53,682 nucleotides of DNA from Cytobacillus oceanisediminis (lineage in GTDB: Bacteria > Bacillota > Bacilli > Bacillales > Cytobacillaceae): the NCBI RefSeq assembly GCF_007830235.1, contig NZ_VLKI01000011.1:1-53682 (forward strand). Reading direction: 5' to 3'. How positions within the stretch are numbered: the first letter of the stretch is position 1; the number at the start of each line of letters is the position of its first letter. Shown in pieces: positions 28,541-36,118 of this stretch. The position numbers and the translations under genes are program-made. The notes under the pieces were generated by a model. It worked only from the letters and a program-made list of their open reading frames with translations. It did no database searches and had not been told where the DNA came from.

Positions 28541-28713
28541 AAAGCAACCGCTCCTTTAGATGATGTTCAAATAGTCCGGGAAAAATAGCGGTCGAAAATC
28601 TGCGTCAGTTTGCTTCTCCGCTGCTCACGTATCAAAAACATACGTTCCGCTGCTCAAAGTTTCACTTCCTTGATTTTCTCGGCTCTTTTTGTCCTCCTCT
28701 TTGAACTCATACT
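28541..28713 (-). promoter_or_regulatory. ackA leader with repeated element
   Basis: About 165 bases of predicted untranslated leader. TCCGCTGCTCA occurs twice (28617-28627 and 28646-28656), flanking a small stem ACGTAT/ATACGT (28627-28632 and 28640-28645). No known riboswitch class is evident. Confidence 0.4.
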
Positions 28714-28743
28714 TTTATATAAAAAACATCTGTGAGATGTCAA
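28714..28743 (-). promoter_or_regulatory. Predicted sigma-A promoter of ackA
   Basis: On the minus strand TTGACA (28738-28743) is a perfect -35. The -10 can be TATATA (28716-28721, spacer 16) or TATAAA (28714-28719, spacer 18). Confidence 0.7.
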
Positions 28744-28840
28744 AATGGTACAAACTTATTTTGTACAACGGACATCATTAATATCTCTCAATTCCCCATT
28801 TAAACACTGTCAGCGGCACATTTCAAGAAATACCTTGCAA

Positions 28841-28855
28841 TGGTATCGTTTTCAT
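28841..28855 (-). promoter_or_regulatory. cre site (CcpA binding) upstream of ackA
   Basis: ATGAAAACGATACCA on the minus strand fits the cre consensus WTGNAANCGNWNNCW at every fixed position. It lies about 100 bases upstream of the ackA -35, on the side expected for activation rather than repression. It also lies just downstream of ytxK. Confidence 0.7.
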
Positions 28856-28935
28856 GTTAAATTAAATATTTTCTGAATTTCTGATACTTCGCTATATTAA
28901 GAAGACTATTGAGAAGACAGACTCCGTGCTATACA

Positions 28936-28970
28936 CGAAAAAGAAGCCAGCTTTAACAGCACGGCTTCTT
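28936..28970 (-). terminator. Terminator of ytxK
   Basis: On the minus strand AAGAAGCC (from 28970) pairs with GGCTTCTT (to 28941) and is followed by TTTCG with a T-rich start. It lies nine bases after the ytxK stop. Confidence 0.8.
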
Positions 28971-28978
28971 CCTTTTGT

Positions 28979-29965
28979 TTATTGTTTACTTTCTTTATAC
29001 CAGGCATCAATTTTCTTAAGGATTTTTTCCACTTCTGTTGTTTTCGATAAGCTTGGCAGATTAACCAGAAGAGCCTGTTTAGGAGGAGTAACTCCTTCCC
29101 CTTTCTTCTGGAGAATGAAAATGCTTTTAGCTGCTTTTTCATTTTTGAACATGGTAAGTGGGAGCTGCATTAAACCTTGGATATAAGCATTTTCCTTTAA
29201 GTACTCGTGCAGCTTCGGTGCTTGTTCGCTTTCAAACATGCCATTTGGAATGATGAAAAATAAAAATCCGCCCGGCTTCACATGATTAATGCTTTGCTCG
29301 ATAAACAGGTGATGAGAGTAGGAATGCCCTTCATCTGCCTTTAGTTTATACTCAGCCGATCTGACATCATTTGGATAATAACCAATAGGCAAATCACTGA
29401 CCACTGCATCCGCAGCTTCGATAAACAGCGGTTCAAGGCTATCCTGGTTGAAAAACTGGATCGGATGTTCCTGCAGATTGGCATTAATATAGGCGAGCTT
29501 AATTAATAGGTCATCAATTTCCACACCGGTTGCTTCAACTGTTTTATCTTTTTGGTGGTTCATCACGGTTGTTAATAAATTCCCTGTCCCCACTGCCGGA
29601 TCGAGAAGGCGGAAAGATTTTTCCTGGACAAACTTATCAACCAGATAGCCAATTAGCATACCCACAGCATCCGGGGTCATTTGGTGATTGGGCTGCACGT
29701 TTTCTTTCATTCCTTTTAAAATCGATAGCTGAAAGGACTTTCTGATTTCCTCTTTTGTATAATCGCTCAAGTTAACGGATTCATAGCTCTTCTTTAGCCT
29801 TTTTACCGTCAATTCGCTCAGTTCTTCCTGAAGAATGCTTTCATGGAAAAGATTTTCCCCCGTTTCAGCAAGAGCTTCCAAATATGTACACTGCAGTTCT
29901 TCCTGCATGATTGTTGCCGTTTCATTAAAAATTGTAAATAAATCCTCAACCGGAGCTATTTTCAC
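28979..29965 (-). CDS. ytxK: YtxK, class I SAM-dependent methyltransferase-like protein
   Basis: A 328-residue protein related to adenine-N6 DNA methyltransferases of type I systems (HsdM-like). A helical N-terminal part (about 1-95) is followed by the SAM-binding motif RLLDPAVGTGNLLTTVMNHQ (about 118-137) and ATGVEIDDLLIKLAYINANL. The catalytic NPPY-type motif appears as SDLPIGYYP, so the usual N/D-P-P-Y is altered. It lies upstream of ackA, as in B. subtilis, but is separated by a terminator. There is no restriction or specificity subunit nearby, so it is probably a housekeeping enzyme of unknown target. Start GTG with GGGAGGAA upstream. Confidence 0.88.
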   Translation of the reverse strand: MKIAPVEDLFTIFNETATIMQEELQCTYLEALAETGENLFHESILQEELSELTVKRLKKSYESVNLSDYTKEEIRKSFQLSILKGMKENVQPNHQMTPDAVGMLIGYLVDKFVQEKSFRLLDPAVGTGNLLTTVMNHQKDKTVEATGVEIDDLLIKLAYINANLQEHPIQFFNQDSLEPLFIEAADAVVSDLPIGYYPNDVRSAEYKLKADEGHSYSHHLFIEQSINHVKPGGFLFFIIPNGMFESEQAPKLHEYLKENAYIQGLMQLPLTMFKNEKAAKSIFILQKKGEGVTPPKQALLVNLPSLSKTTEVEKILKKIDAWYKESKQ

Positions 29966-30051
29966 AGCATATTCCTCCCGTTCTTATTCTATTTTCCTAT
30001 TTTAACGGGCTTTTGTGCCATTCACAAGTTTAGTGCTAAGTTCGATACTGG

Positions 30052-30180
30052 TTTATCCGCTAATATTTAATTTTATCTGTAAAAAATCGAATATAACCGC
30101 GAAATTTTTGATTTATCCGCGAAAAATGAAATATAACTGCGATAGTCTGATTTTATCCGCAAAACCATTCTTTTAGCCCG
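30052..30180. repeat. Phased tandem array, exact 20-bp period
   Basis: TTTATCCGC-like words end at 30060, 30080, 30100, 30120, 30140, 30160 and 30180, giving seven units with no drift in spacing. Units vary (TTTATCTGT, ATAACCGC, ATAACTGC, TTTAGCCCG) and are separated by AT-rich DNA. The array sits between ytxK and tpx, next to the tpx terminator. Confidence 0.85.
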
Positions 30181-30186
30181 AAAAAA

Positions 30187-30215
30187 CCAAAGCCCCGGAA
30201 AAATATCCGGGGCTT
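30187..30215 (-). terminator. Terminator of tpx
   Basis: On the minus strand a 10-bp stem AAGCCCCGGA/TCCGGGGCTT is followed by TGGTTTTTT, eleven bases after the tpx stop. Confidence 0.9.
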
Positions 30216-30225
30216 CATCATTCTA

Positions 30226-30726
30226 TTATTTGGCTTGCTTGGCAGCTTCTACTGCTGCTTCGTAATTTGGATGATCCGTTGCTTCACTTACGTATTCTAC
30301 ATAAGTAACAGTGTCATTTGAATCAACAACAAAAACGGCACGAGCCAATAGGCGAAGTTCTTTGATTGCAACTCCGTAAGCTTCCCCGAAAGAAAGGTCG
30401 CGGTGATCTGAAACAGTTTGGACGTTTTCAATGCCTGCTGCTGCACACCAGCGCTTTTGAGCAAAAGGAAGATCCACGGATACTGTAAGAATCTTTACGT
30501 TATCAAGCTTAGCAGCCTCTTCGTTAAAACGGCGTGTTTGTGCATCACAAACGCCTGTATCGATTGAAGGAACCACACTGATTAAACGAACTTGCCCTTT
30601 TGAATCAGCAAGTGTTACCTCTGAAAGGTCGTTTGCCAACACCTTAAATTCAGGAGCTTTATCTCCTGCCTTTACTTCATTTCCAAGCAATGTTACCGAA
30701 TTTCCTTTAAATGTAATAGATGCCAT
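30226..30726 (-). CDS. tpx: Thiol peroxidase (atypical 2-Cys peroxiredoxin)
   Basis: Reduces hydroperoxides using thioredoxin. Peroxidatic Cys60 in [15 protein letters not shown] and resolving Cys94 in QKRWCAAAG are both present, as in Tpx-type peroxiredoxins, followed by [15 protein letters not shown] and [15 protein letters not shown]. Length 166. I choose the ATG at 30724-30726 (MASITFKG) with AAGGAGG upstream; the ATG three codons earlier overlaps that site. Monocistronic by its terminator. Confidence 0.95.
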   Translation of the reverse strand: MASITFKGNSVTLLGNEVKAGDKAPEFKVLANDLSEVTLADSKGQVRLISVVPSIDTGVCDAQTRRFNEEAAKLDNVKILTVSVDLPFAQKRWCAAAGIENVQTVSDHRDLSFGEAYGVAIKELRLLARAVFVVDSNDTVTYVEYVSEATDHPNYEAAVEAAKQAK

Positions 30727-30813
30727 ATAAATCATCCTCCTTAATCACTTATGTACAGTGTAAATCATATCTTTTCAGAATCTTTTTTGCAATTATTAAG
30801 GGTAAGATCCAAG

Positions 30814-30847
30814 AAAAAAGTTAACTCCCCTTAAGAAAGTTAACTTT
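30814..30847 (-). terminator. Terminator of ytfI-ytfJ
   Basis: On the minus strand AAAGTTAACT and AGTTAACTTT pair across a short loop and lead into a T-rich run. It begins seven bases after the ytfJ stop. Confidence 0.75.
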
Positions 30848-30853
30848 CTTCTA

Positions 30854-31315
30854 TTAAATATCAAGGTCTTTTTTAGGGCCATTATAGTCTTGGCTGTTTT
30901 GATTTTGGCTTTGCTGATTCCCATTGCTGTTATCATTGTTCTTGTTGAACATTTGCTGAATCTTATCGACAGCCTGAGGGGCAAGGTCAAGAATTTTCTC
31001 ATATAAATGAGTACTTTCATCAAGGTGGACCATTTTCACCCCATGGGAGTTAACAATTAAAAATGCAATCGGGGTGATGGAGACACCGCCTCCGCTACCT
31101 CCGCCAAAAGGGTGGCCCTTCTGCTCGCCTGAAGGCCCGTCAAGCATAAACTCGCTTCCTCCTGCCGCAAAGCCAAAGCCTACCTTCGAAACAGTTAAAA
31201 TCACACTGCCGTCTGGGGTTTCAACAGGGTCTCCAATTATGGTGTTAACATCAATCATTTCCTTCAGGTTTTCCATTGCAGTAGTCATAAGCCCTTGAAT
31301 TGGATGGTCAGACAT
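30854..31315 (-). CDS. ytfJ: GerW family sporulation protein YtfJ
   Basis: A 153-residue protein of the GerW/YtfJ family, needed in B. subtilis for proper spore germination. Conserved parts are MTTAMENLKEMIDVNTIIGD, TVSKVGFGFAAGGSEF, the Gly-rich FGGGSGGGVSITPIAFLIV and VDKIQQMF. The C-terminal tail is Asn/Gln-rich (QMFNKNNDNSNGNQQSQNQN) and probably disordered. AGAGGAGGAGC precedes the ATG. It lies 17 bases after ytfI and is co-transcribed with it. Confidence 0.9.
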   Translation of the reverse strand: MSDHPIQGLMTTAMENLKEMIDVNTIIGDPVETPDGSVILTVSKVGFGFAAGGSEFMLDGPSGEQKGHPFGGGSGGGVSITPIAFLIVNSHGVKMVHLDESTHLYEKILDLAPQAVDKIQQMFNKNNDNSNGNQQSQNQNSQDYNGPKKDLDI

Positions 31316-31332
31316 AAACTGCTCCTCCTCTT

Positions 31333-32028
31333 TTAGACAGATTTTGTACCATCATCAGATAAGGCAGAGAGCGGCTTTGTTTTGAAATCAGGCCGTCCGC
31401 CTTTCCAATATTTAATCAGTTTAATTCCTGCTAACATAGCATGCCCGACACGAAAATGAATCATACATGAAAAAGCTGTTTGTGAAACGGCAAATTGAAA
31501 ATGGGGAGTGACCGTGATATCGGGCGGTGCTTTCAGTTTCATATAGTGGCTGACCAACCCGATAATGCTGCCTTTAATCGCCCAAAGTGCTCCGGTAAGC
31601 ATACCTGTATGGGCTGCATCCCCGATTCCTGCAAAAGTATGCCATTCAAGTTTCCTGATGGTCACATGGCGAAGGAATTTTCGGATGATCCGATGAAGTG
31701 ACACAATATGGTTTATCAGTTCTTTCGTATCATGCAAGCTATTAATAAGATCCTTTGCAGAGAATTGCTCCGTCTTTTTATTTGTTGCGTCTTCCTGCGT
31801 CCCGGCGGCTTTCTTTTCTTCAACAACGAGTGTTGGGGAGTTGTCATCGACTTTTATAAGCGGGACTTCAACCTTGTACCTGATCAGCCCGAACCATGCT
31901 TTGAATTGAATCTTTAAGTGATCATTATCATTTCCGTGATAAAAATGAAATAATACTTTTAGCTTCGTTACCATAATTAAAATAAAAAGAATTATAAGGG
32001 CAATTACGGCGATCAGCAGCCACTTCAC
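31333..32028 (-). CDS. ytfI: YtfI, DUF2953 family membrane protein
   Basis: About 231 residues with an N-terminal membrane anchor (WLLIAVIALIILFILIMV) and a soluble part containing FKAWFGLIRYKVEVPLIKV and RHVTIRKLEWHTFAGIGDAA, features of DUF2953 (B. subtilis YtfI). A Thr/Lys-rich linker lies at about 75-90. I choose the GTG at 32026-32028 because AAAGGGG is eight bases upstream; the GTG at 32037 overlaps it. It is the first gene of the ytfI-ytfJ unit, which in Bacillus is linked to spore formation. Function unknown. Confidence 0.8.
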   Translation of the reverse strand: MKWLLIAVIALIILFILIMVTKLKVLFHFYHGNDNDHLKIQFKAWFGLIRYKVEVPLIKVDDNSPTLVVEEKKAAGTQEDATNKKTEQFSAKDLINSLHDTKELINHIVSLHRIIRKFLRHVTIRKLEWHTFAGIGDAAHTGMLTGALWAIKGSIIGLVSHYMKLKAPPDITVTPHFQFAVSQTAFSCMIHFRVGHAMLAGIKLIKYWKGGRPDFKTKPLSALSDDGTKSV

Positions 32029-32071
32029 TTTTTTCACCCCTTTCAGCCTTGTATTATGCCCAATTGGATAA

Positions 32072-32109
32072 AAATAAACCTGCCACCATATGGGTGACAG
32101 GTTTATTTA
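32072..32109 (-). terminator. Terminator of sppA-yteJ
   Basis: AAATAAACCTGCCACC pairs with the GGGTGACAGGTTTATTT arm around ATAT, with one or two mismatches, and is followed by T on the minus strand. It starts twelve bases after the yteJ stop. Confidence 0.88.
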
Positions 32110-32120
32110 CAATTACCTTA

Positions 32121-32714
32121 TTATGGTTGCTGCATCTGCCTTTCATGAACAACAGAGGTGTCAGCAAAGAGATCATGCAGGCCTTGTTTTTTCGGAAGGA
32201 AGGCGACGATCACATAGCCGATAAAAATGGTCATAGATATAAAACGCCCAATCCATTCACGGAAAATAATCGTGCCCCATGTTAGCTTTTTGCCTTCGAG
32301 ACCAACTACCTTCAACCCAAAGACCATTTTACCAAGTGTCTGGCCAAAGAATTTTGTCATTAGCACAAAGTAGGCGTAAAAAGTAATGGCTGTTGCTATC
32401 GTAATCGGTGCAAATAAACTGTTTTCATTTAAAGGGATATCCATTGCCCTGAAGATCGGATTGATCAAAATCCTATCAATACTGCTAACAACAACTAAAT
32501 CTAAAAGATAAGCCCAAAATCTCATCCAAAATCCGGCAAACCTCATTGGATCTGCTGTTTTTTGATCTGGGAGGAAGCTTCTTTGTTCAACAGCCTGCCT
32601 ACCTACTAGAGCTTTTTCATGTTGGGAGTTTCGTAAATCGGTATCTCCATCTTTATACAATAGATCTGAATCGGATTTTACAAACTCTTTTTCATTCGGG
32701 TCATTTGAAGTCAT
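32121..32714 (-). CDS. yteJ: RDD family membrane protein YteJ
   Basis: A 197-residue membrane protein of the RDD family. The typical start of the domain is RFAGFWMRFWAYLLDLVVVS (Arg and Asp residues in the first helix), then FGQTLGKMVFGLKVV and RFISMTIFIGYVIVAFLPKKQGLHDL. The N-terminal 55 residues are charged and cytoplasmic. It follows sppA by 14 bases and is co-transcribed. In B. subtilis YteJ is encoded with SppA and affects its activity and lantibiotic resistance; the same pairing here supports that role. Confidence 0.88.
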   Translation of the reverse strand: MTSNDPNEKEFVKSDSDLLYKDGDTDLRNSQHEKALVGRQAVEQRSFLPDQKTADPMRFAGFWMRFWAYLLDLVVVSSIDRILINPIFRAMDIPLNENSLFAPITIATAITFYAYFVLMTKFFGQTLGKMVFGLKVVGLEGKKLTWGTIIFREWIGRFISMTIFIGYVIVAFLPKKQGLHDLFADTSVVHERQMQQP

Positions 32715-32728
32715 TTATTCGCACCTCC

Positions 32729-33739
32729 CTATTCAGCATAAAGATACATTAAGCGCGGTGAATTTGGCTGGGACAGCATTTTCATTAATCCTGCCATTTC
32801 AAGATCTTCGCCCATGATTTTGCGCGCGCCTATGCTGAACAATGAACCGAAGCCAAGATTCTCGGTATACTCTACAACCTGCGCACCTTTTAAATTATGG
32901 TCTTTCTTTAATTGTTCAATCACATCATCGTCATAACCAAAGCCGTCAATCAGGTTTAGCTCCTTCGCCTGGCGTCCGTCATAGATGCGGCCATCTGCGA
33001 TTTCTTTTACCTTTTGCTCAGGAAGGCTCCGGCCTTCCGAAATTACTTTAACAAAGCCCTCATAGGAATTGTTGATCATGGATTGCAGGATCTTTCGTTC
33101 TTCTTCCGTCATATCCCTGGTTGGGCTCATTATATCTTTATAAGGGCCGCTCTTGATGGTAACAAACTCAACACCATATTTTTCAGCCAGCCCGGCATAA
33201 TTATAGCCTTGCATAATGACGCCAAGGGAACCCGTCAATGTTTCAGGGCTGGCAAAAATTTTATCAGCCGGAGCGGAAATATAATATCCCCCTGAAGCAG
33301 CCATGGACCCCATCGATATGTAAACCGGCTTCTTTGTTTCCTTCTGGATTTCCACGATCTTATCATGAATTTCCGCGCTTTCAACTACCCCTCCGCCAGG
33401 GGAATTAACGCGAATCATAATGGCTTTTACAGCATTATCATCTTTAACATATTCGAGATTTTCCATAAAGCCCTTGTGATTGTATCCCGGACTCGCAAAT
33501 AAAGAAGCAGCGTCTCCCGTATCCTGAATAACCCCATTCACATCCAGGACAGCAATTTTTTTCATTTCATTCCCTTCCTCAATCACTTCCTCCATAAATG
33601 CCTCATTGGTGCCGGCAAACAGATCCGTAACCGAACTTTCAATATCTGTAAAAGCAAATGCCGTGACAAAATTCAGCACGACCGAAAAAACAAACAAACC
33701 AGCCGCTATCCCCAGAGCAGCCCAACGTTTTCCATTCAT
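32729..33739 (-). CDS. sppA: Signal peptide peptidase SppA
   Basis: A membrane-anchored serine/lysine protease (family S49) that degrades released signal peptides and affects resistance to cationic peptides. One N-terminal membrane segment (about residues 7-29) precedes the protease domain. The nucleophile is Ser145 in SMGSMAASGGYYIS, and the general-base Lys lies in SGPYKDIMSP. VNSPGGGVVESAEIHDKI is the usual substrate-strand region. Its 336 residues match the short Bacillus form. AAAAGGAGG precedes the ATG. Operon with yteJ. Confidence 0.94.
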   Translation of the reverse strand: MNGKRWAALGIAAGLFVFSVVLNFVTAFAFTDIESSVTDLFAGTNEAFMEEVIEEGNEMKKIAVLDVNGVIQDTGDAASLFASPGYNHKGFMENLEYVKDDNAVKAIMIRVNSPGGGVVESAEIHDKIVEIQKETKKPVYISMGSMAASGGYYISAPADKIFASPETLTGSLGVIMQGYNYAGLAEKYGVEFVTIKSGPYKDIMSPTRDMTEEERKILQSMINNSYEGFVKVISEGRSLPEQKVKEIADGRIYDGRQAKELNLIDGFGYDDDVIEQLKKDHNLKGAQVVEYTENLGFGSLFSIGARKIMGEDLEMAGLMKMLSQPNSPRLMYLYAE

Positions 33740-33980
33740 TGAATATCCTCCTTTTAATCATCGCTCTCCATATCATAATCAGCCAGAGTTACATAACCAT
33801 AAACTGATTATTAAGGCAAACCAATCCGTCACATATTCTTCATACGTATAAACTTTTAAAATGTTTCAAAAACAGGTAAACTGAATTCAACAACCATAAT
33901 CATAGCAAAATATGAATTATATGGGAAAGAAAAGCCATGTATTAGACTTCTTATATAACCTATTGTTTGGAGGAATGAAT

Positions 33981-34781
33981 ATGCCTACACGCCGCAACAT
34001 TTATTTTTATCACAAACGAGACGACGAAATGATGGAAAAAGTCAGCCCTCTATACAATCTGGCTAAAGAGCATAATTTTAATATCGTAACTGATTACAAG
34101 CAAGCAAATATCATTGTAAGCATTGGAGGAGACGGGACGTTTTTGCAGGCAGTCCGCAAAACCGGCTACAGAGATGATTGCTTATATGCGGGTATCTCAA
34201 CTACCGGCAGCCTGAGCCTCTATTGTGATTTTAATTTGGACGACACTGCAAAAATGGTGGAAGCAATGACATATGAACAAGTGGAAGTAAGGCGCTATCC
34301 AACCATCAATGTAACGGTTGATGACCAGACATCTTTTCAGTGCTTAAATGAATTCAGCATCCGGTCTGCCATTATTAAAACATTTGTAATTGATGTATTT
34401 ATTGATGATCTTCATTTTGAAACCTTTAGGGGAGACGGAATGATTGTTGCCACACCGACCGGAAGCACTGCCTATAACAAGTCTGTTAATGGCTCTGTGG
34501 TTGATCCAATGCTTCCTTGTATGCAGGTGAGTGAACTGGCATCTCTTAATAACAACCGCTATCGTACGCTCGGTTCCTCTTTTATCCTGAGCGGAAACCG
34601 CAAATTAACTTTAAGGGTTGTCCAGGACGGCAACGACCACCCTACTATGGGCATGGACAATGAAGCTCTAAGCATCCAGCATGTAGAAAAGATTGATATA
34701 ATACTCAGTGAAAAAATCATCAAAACCGTAAAACTTAAAGACAATTCTTTCTGGGAAAAAGTGAAGAGATCATTTTTGTAA
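33981..34781 (+). CDS. nadK: NAD kinase
   Basis: Phosphorylates NAD+ to NADP+. The glycine-rich motif IIVSIGGDGTFLQAVRKTGY and the conserved GDGMIVATPTGSTAYNKSV are diagnostic; the C-terminal FILSGNRKLTLRVVQDG and KLKDNSFWEKVKRSFL match B. subtilis YtdI, the second NAD kinase. I choose the ATG at 33981 with TTGGAGG seven bases upstream (266 residues). The 23-codon upstream extension would contain the ribosome site. Repeat copy C follows directly. Confidence 0.93.
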   Translation: MPTRRNIYFYHKRDDEMMEKVSPLYNLAKEHNFNIVTDYKQANIIVSIGGDGTFLQAVRKTGYRDDCLYAGISTTGSLSLYCDFNLDDTAKMVEAMTYEQVEVRRYPTINVTVDDQTSFQCLNEFSIRSAIIKTFVIDVFIDDLHFETFRGDGMIVATPTGSTAYNKSVNGSVVDPMLPCMQVSELASLNNNRYRTLGSSFILSGNRKLTLRVVQDGNDHPTMGMDNEALSIQHVEKIDIILSEKIIKTVKLKDNSFWEKVKRSFL

Positions 34782-34782
34782 A

Positions 34783-35002
34783 AAGGCTGCATTAAAGTTC
34801 ATGTTGATTTTAGCACCCTGCTGGTTGGAGCGGAAGGCGCGGGATCCCCGAATTTACACAGCATTTCCTTCGTTCGGTTTAAAATCGGGGAAGATGGAGC
34901 GTGTCAAGGAAGACCCCGCAGGCGCCCCCGCCGTGGAGCGTCGGACCGCCCGCGGTTCACTGAGCTTCTTGAGTGGAAATCACTGGTAAAAATAACAGAG
35001 CC
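34783..35002 (-). repeat. Interspersed intergenic repeat, copy C
   Basis: Same orientation as copy B. It begins AAGGCTGCATTAAAGTTCAT and contains GGTTGGAGCGGAAGGCGCGG, CATTTCCTTCGTTCGG, AAGGAAGACCCCGCAGGCGC, ACCGCCCGCGGTTCACTGAG and ends AATAACAGAGCC. The middle part is more diverged than in the other copies. It starts right at the nadK stop and ends just before a bidirectional terminator. Confidence 0.85.
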
Positions 35003-35005
35003 ATA

Positions 35006-35041
35006 AAAAAGAGTTTCGCAAAATCATGCGAAACTCTTTTT
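35006..35041. terminator. Bidirectional terminator between nadK/repeat C and rarD
   Basis: A perfect 15-bp stem AAAAAGAGTTTCGCA/TGCGAAACTCTTTTT (35006-35020 and 35027-35041) ends directly at the rarD stop codon. Confidence 0.92.
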
Positions 35042-35974
35042 CTAAATACCAACATCTCTGCCACGTTTCCATTTTGTTTCCAAATGAATAAAAAGCTTTG
35101 TCCTTGAGATCGAATAAATGGTCAGTGCAAGCCAAATGCACATAAACGAAAGCAGATGAAGCTTTGTAAAATGCTCATGGTACATAAACACACCGAGGAT
35201 TAATGTGATAGTCGGAGCAATATATTGCAAAAATCCAAGCATGGACATCGGTATCTTTTGGGCGCCTTTTGCAAAGTACAGAAGCGGTATTGCAGTTGCC
35301 GCTCCAGCCCCAATAAGAAGCAAGTCGGTGCTTGCTGAAACATTTAAGAAAGCTTGTTTTTCATTTATAAAAAGAGAAATCATATACAGGAATGCAATAG
35401 GAGTTACCACAAGCGTTTCGAGTGTAAGGCCAATGGCGGAGTCTACTTTTATCAGCTTTTTTGTTAAGCTATAAAGGCCAAAGGACAGAGCCAGAACAAA
35501 AGCAATCCACGGGAAACGTCCGTAGCTTAAGGTTAAGATCATTACTCCCGCAAACGCCAGCCCAAAAGATACATATTGGGCAGGAGAAAGCTTTTCTTTA
35601 AAAACAATCATTCCAAGCAGGACACTTACAAGCGGGTTTATATAATAGCCCAGGCTTGCCTCGATCATTTGGTCCGTGTTAACCGCCCAAATGTACAAAA
35701 ACCAGTTTGTACTGATTAACAGCGAAGCAATGACAAGAGCATAAAGCTGCTTTCTGTTGGTCCGGAACCCTTTTAGTGTCGTAATGAAAGAGTGCCGCTT
35801 CTTCGTGGCCAGCAGAATAAACAGCATAAAGAACAACGACCAAATAACCCGGTTTGCTAAAATCTCATCTGCATTGACATGATTTAAATACTTCCAGTAA
35901 ATCGGCAGGATTCCCCACAAAAAGTAAGCGAACCCGGCATAAAGAGCACCCATTTGCACTTCATTATTTTTCAT
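35042..35974 (-). CDS. rarD: EamA family transporter RarD
   Basis: A ten-helix drug/metabolite transporter of the RarD type (310 residues). The start GALYAGFAYFLWGILPIYWK, then ADEILANRVIWSL, YINPLVSVLLGMIVFKEKL and the late LGFLQYIAPTITLILGVFMY are typical of RarD. The substrate is unknown; the name comes from a chloramphenicol-sensitivity link in other bacteria. The ATG at 35972-35974 has GAGG eight bases upstream; the ATG two codons earlier is possible. The family start supports rejecting the longer frame to 36043. Confidence 0.88.
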   Translation of the reverse strand: MKNNEVQMGALYAGFAYFLWGILPIYWKYLNHVNADEILANRVIWSLFFMLFILLATKKRHSFITTLKGFRTNRKQLYALVIASLLISTNWFLYIWAVNTDQMIEASLGYYINPLVSVLLGMIVFKEKLSPAQYVSFGLAFAGVMILTLSYGRFPWIAFVLALSFGLYSLTKKLIKVDSAIGLTLETLVVTPIAFLYMISLFINEKQAFLNVSASTDLLLIGAGAATAIPLLYFAKGAQKIPMSMLGFLQYIAPTITLILGVFMYHEHFTKLHLLSFMCIWLALTIYSISRTKLFIHLETKWKRGRDVGI

Positions 35975-36062
35975 TATCATTGCCTCAATTCTTTCTAGTA
36001 TCGAAATATTAATATTATAAGTCGAACGGAAAAATGTTGGCAATCTTTTTTTCCTTAAACGG

Positions 36063-36111
36063 GTACCAGGTATCTATACCAGTTCAGCGAAGTGGTATAG
36101 GTACCTGGTAC
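36063..36111. repeat. REP-like palindrome after ytcJ
   Basis: GTACCAGGTATCTATACCA (36063-36081) pairs with TGGTATAGGTACCTGGTAC (36093-36111), a 19-bp stem with one mismatch and an 11-base loop. It lies seven bases after the ytcJ stop. No T-run follows on the minus strand, so it is not a classical terminator. The GGTACCTGGTAC ends resemble extragenic palindromes common in Bacillaceae. Confidence 0.8.
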
Positions 36112-36118
36112 TTAAAAT

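Noticed and set aside
28979..29965. Restriction-modification or defence system around the HsdM-like YtxK
   Set aside because: No HsdR, HsdS or nuclease gene is nearby, and the gene is a conserved neighbour of ackA in Bacillus.
30052..30180. Possible CRISPR array
   Set aside because: The conserved word is only about 9 bases, the unit is 20 bases, spacers are AT-rich variants of each other and no cas gene is present.
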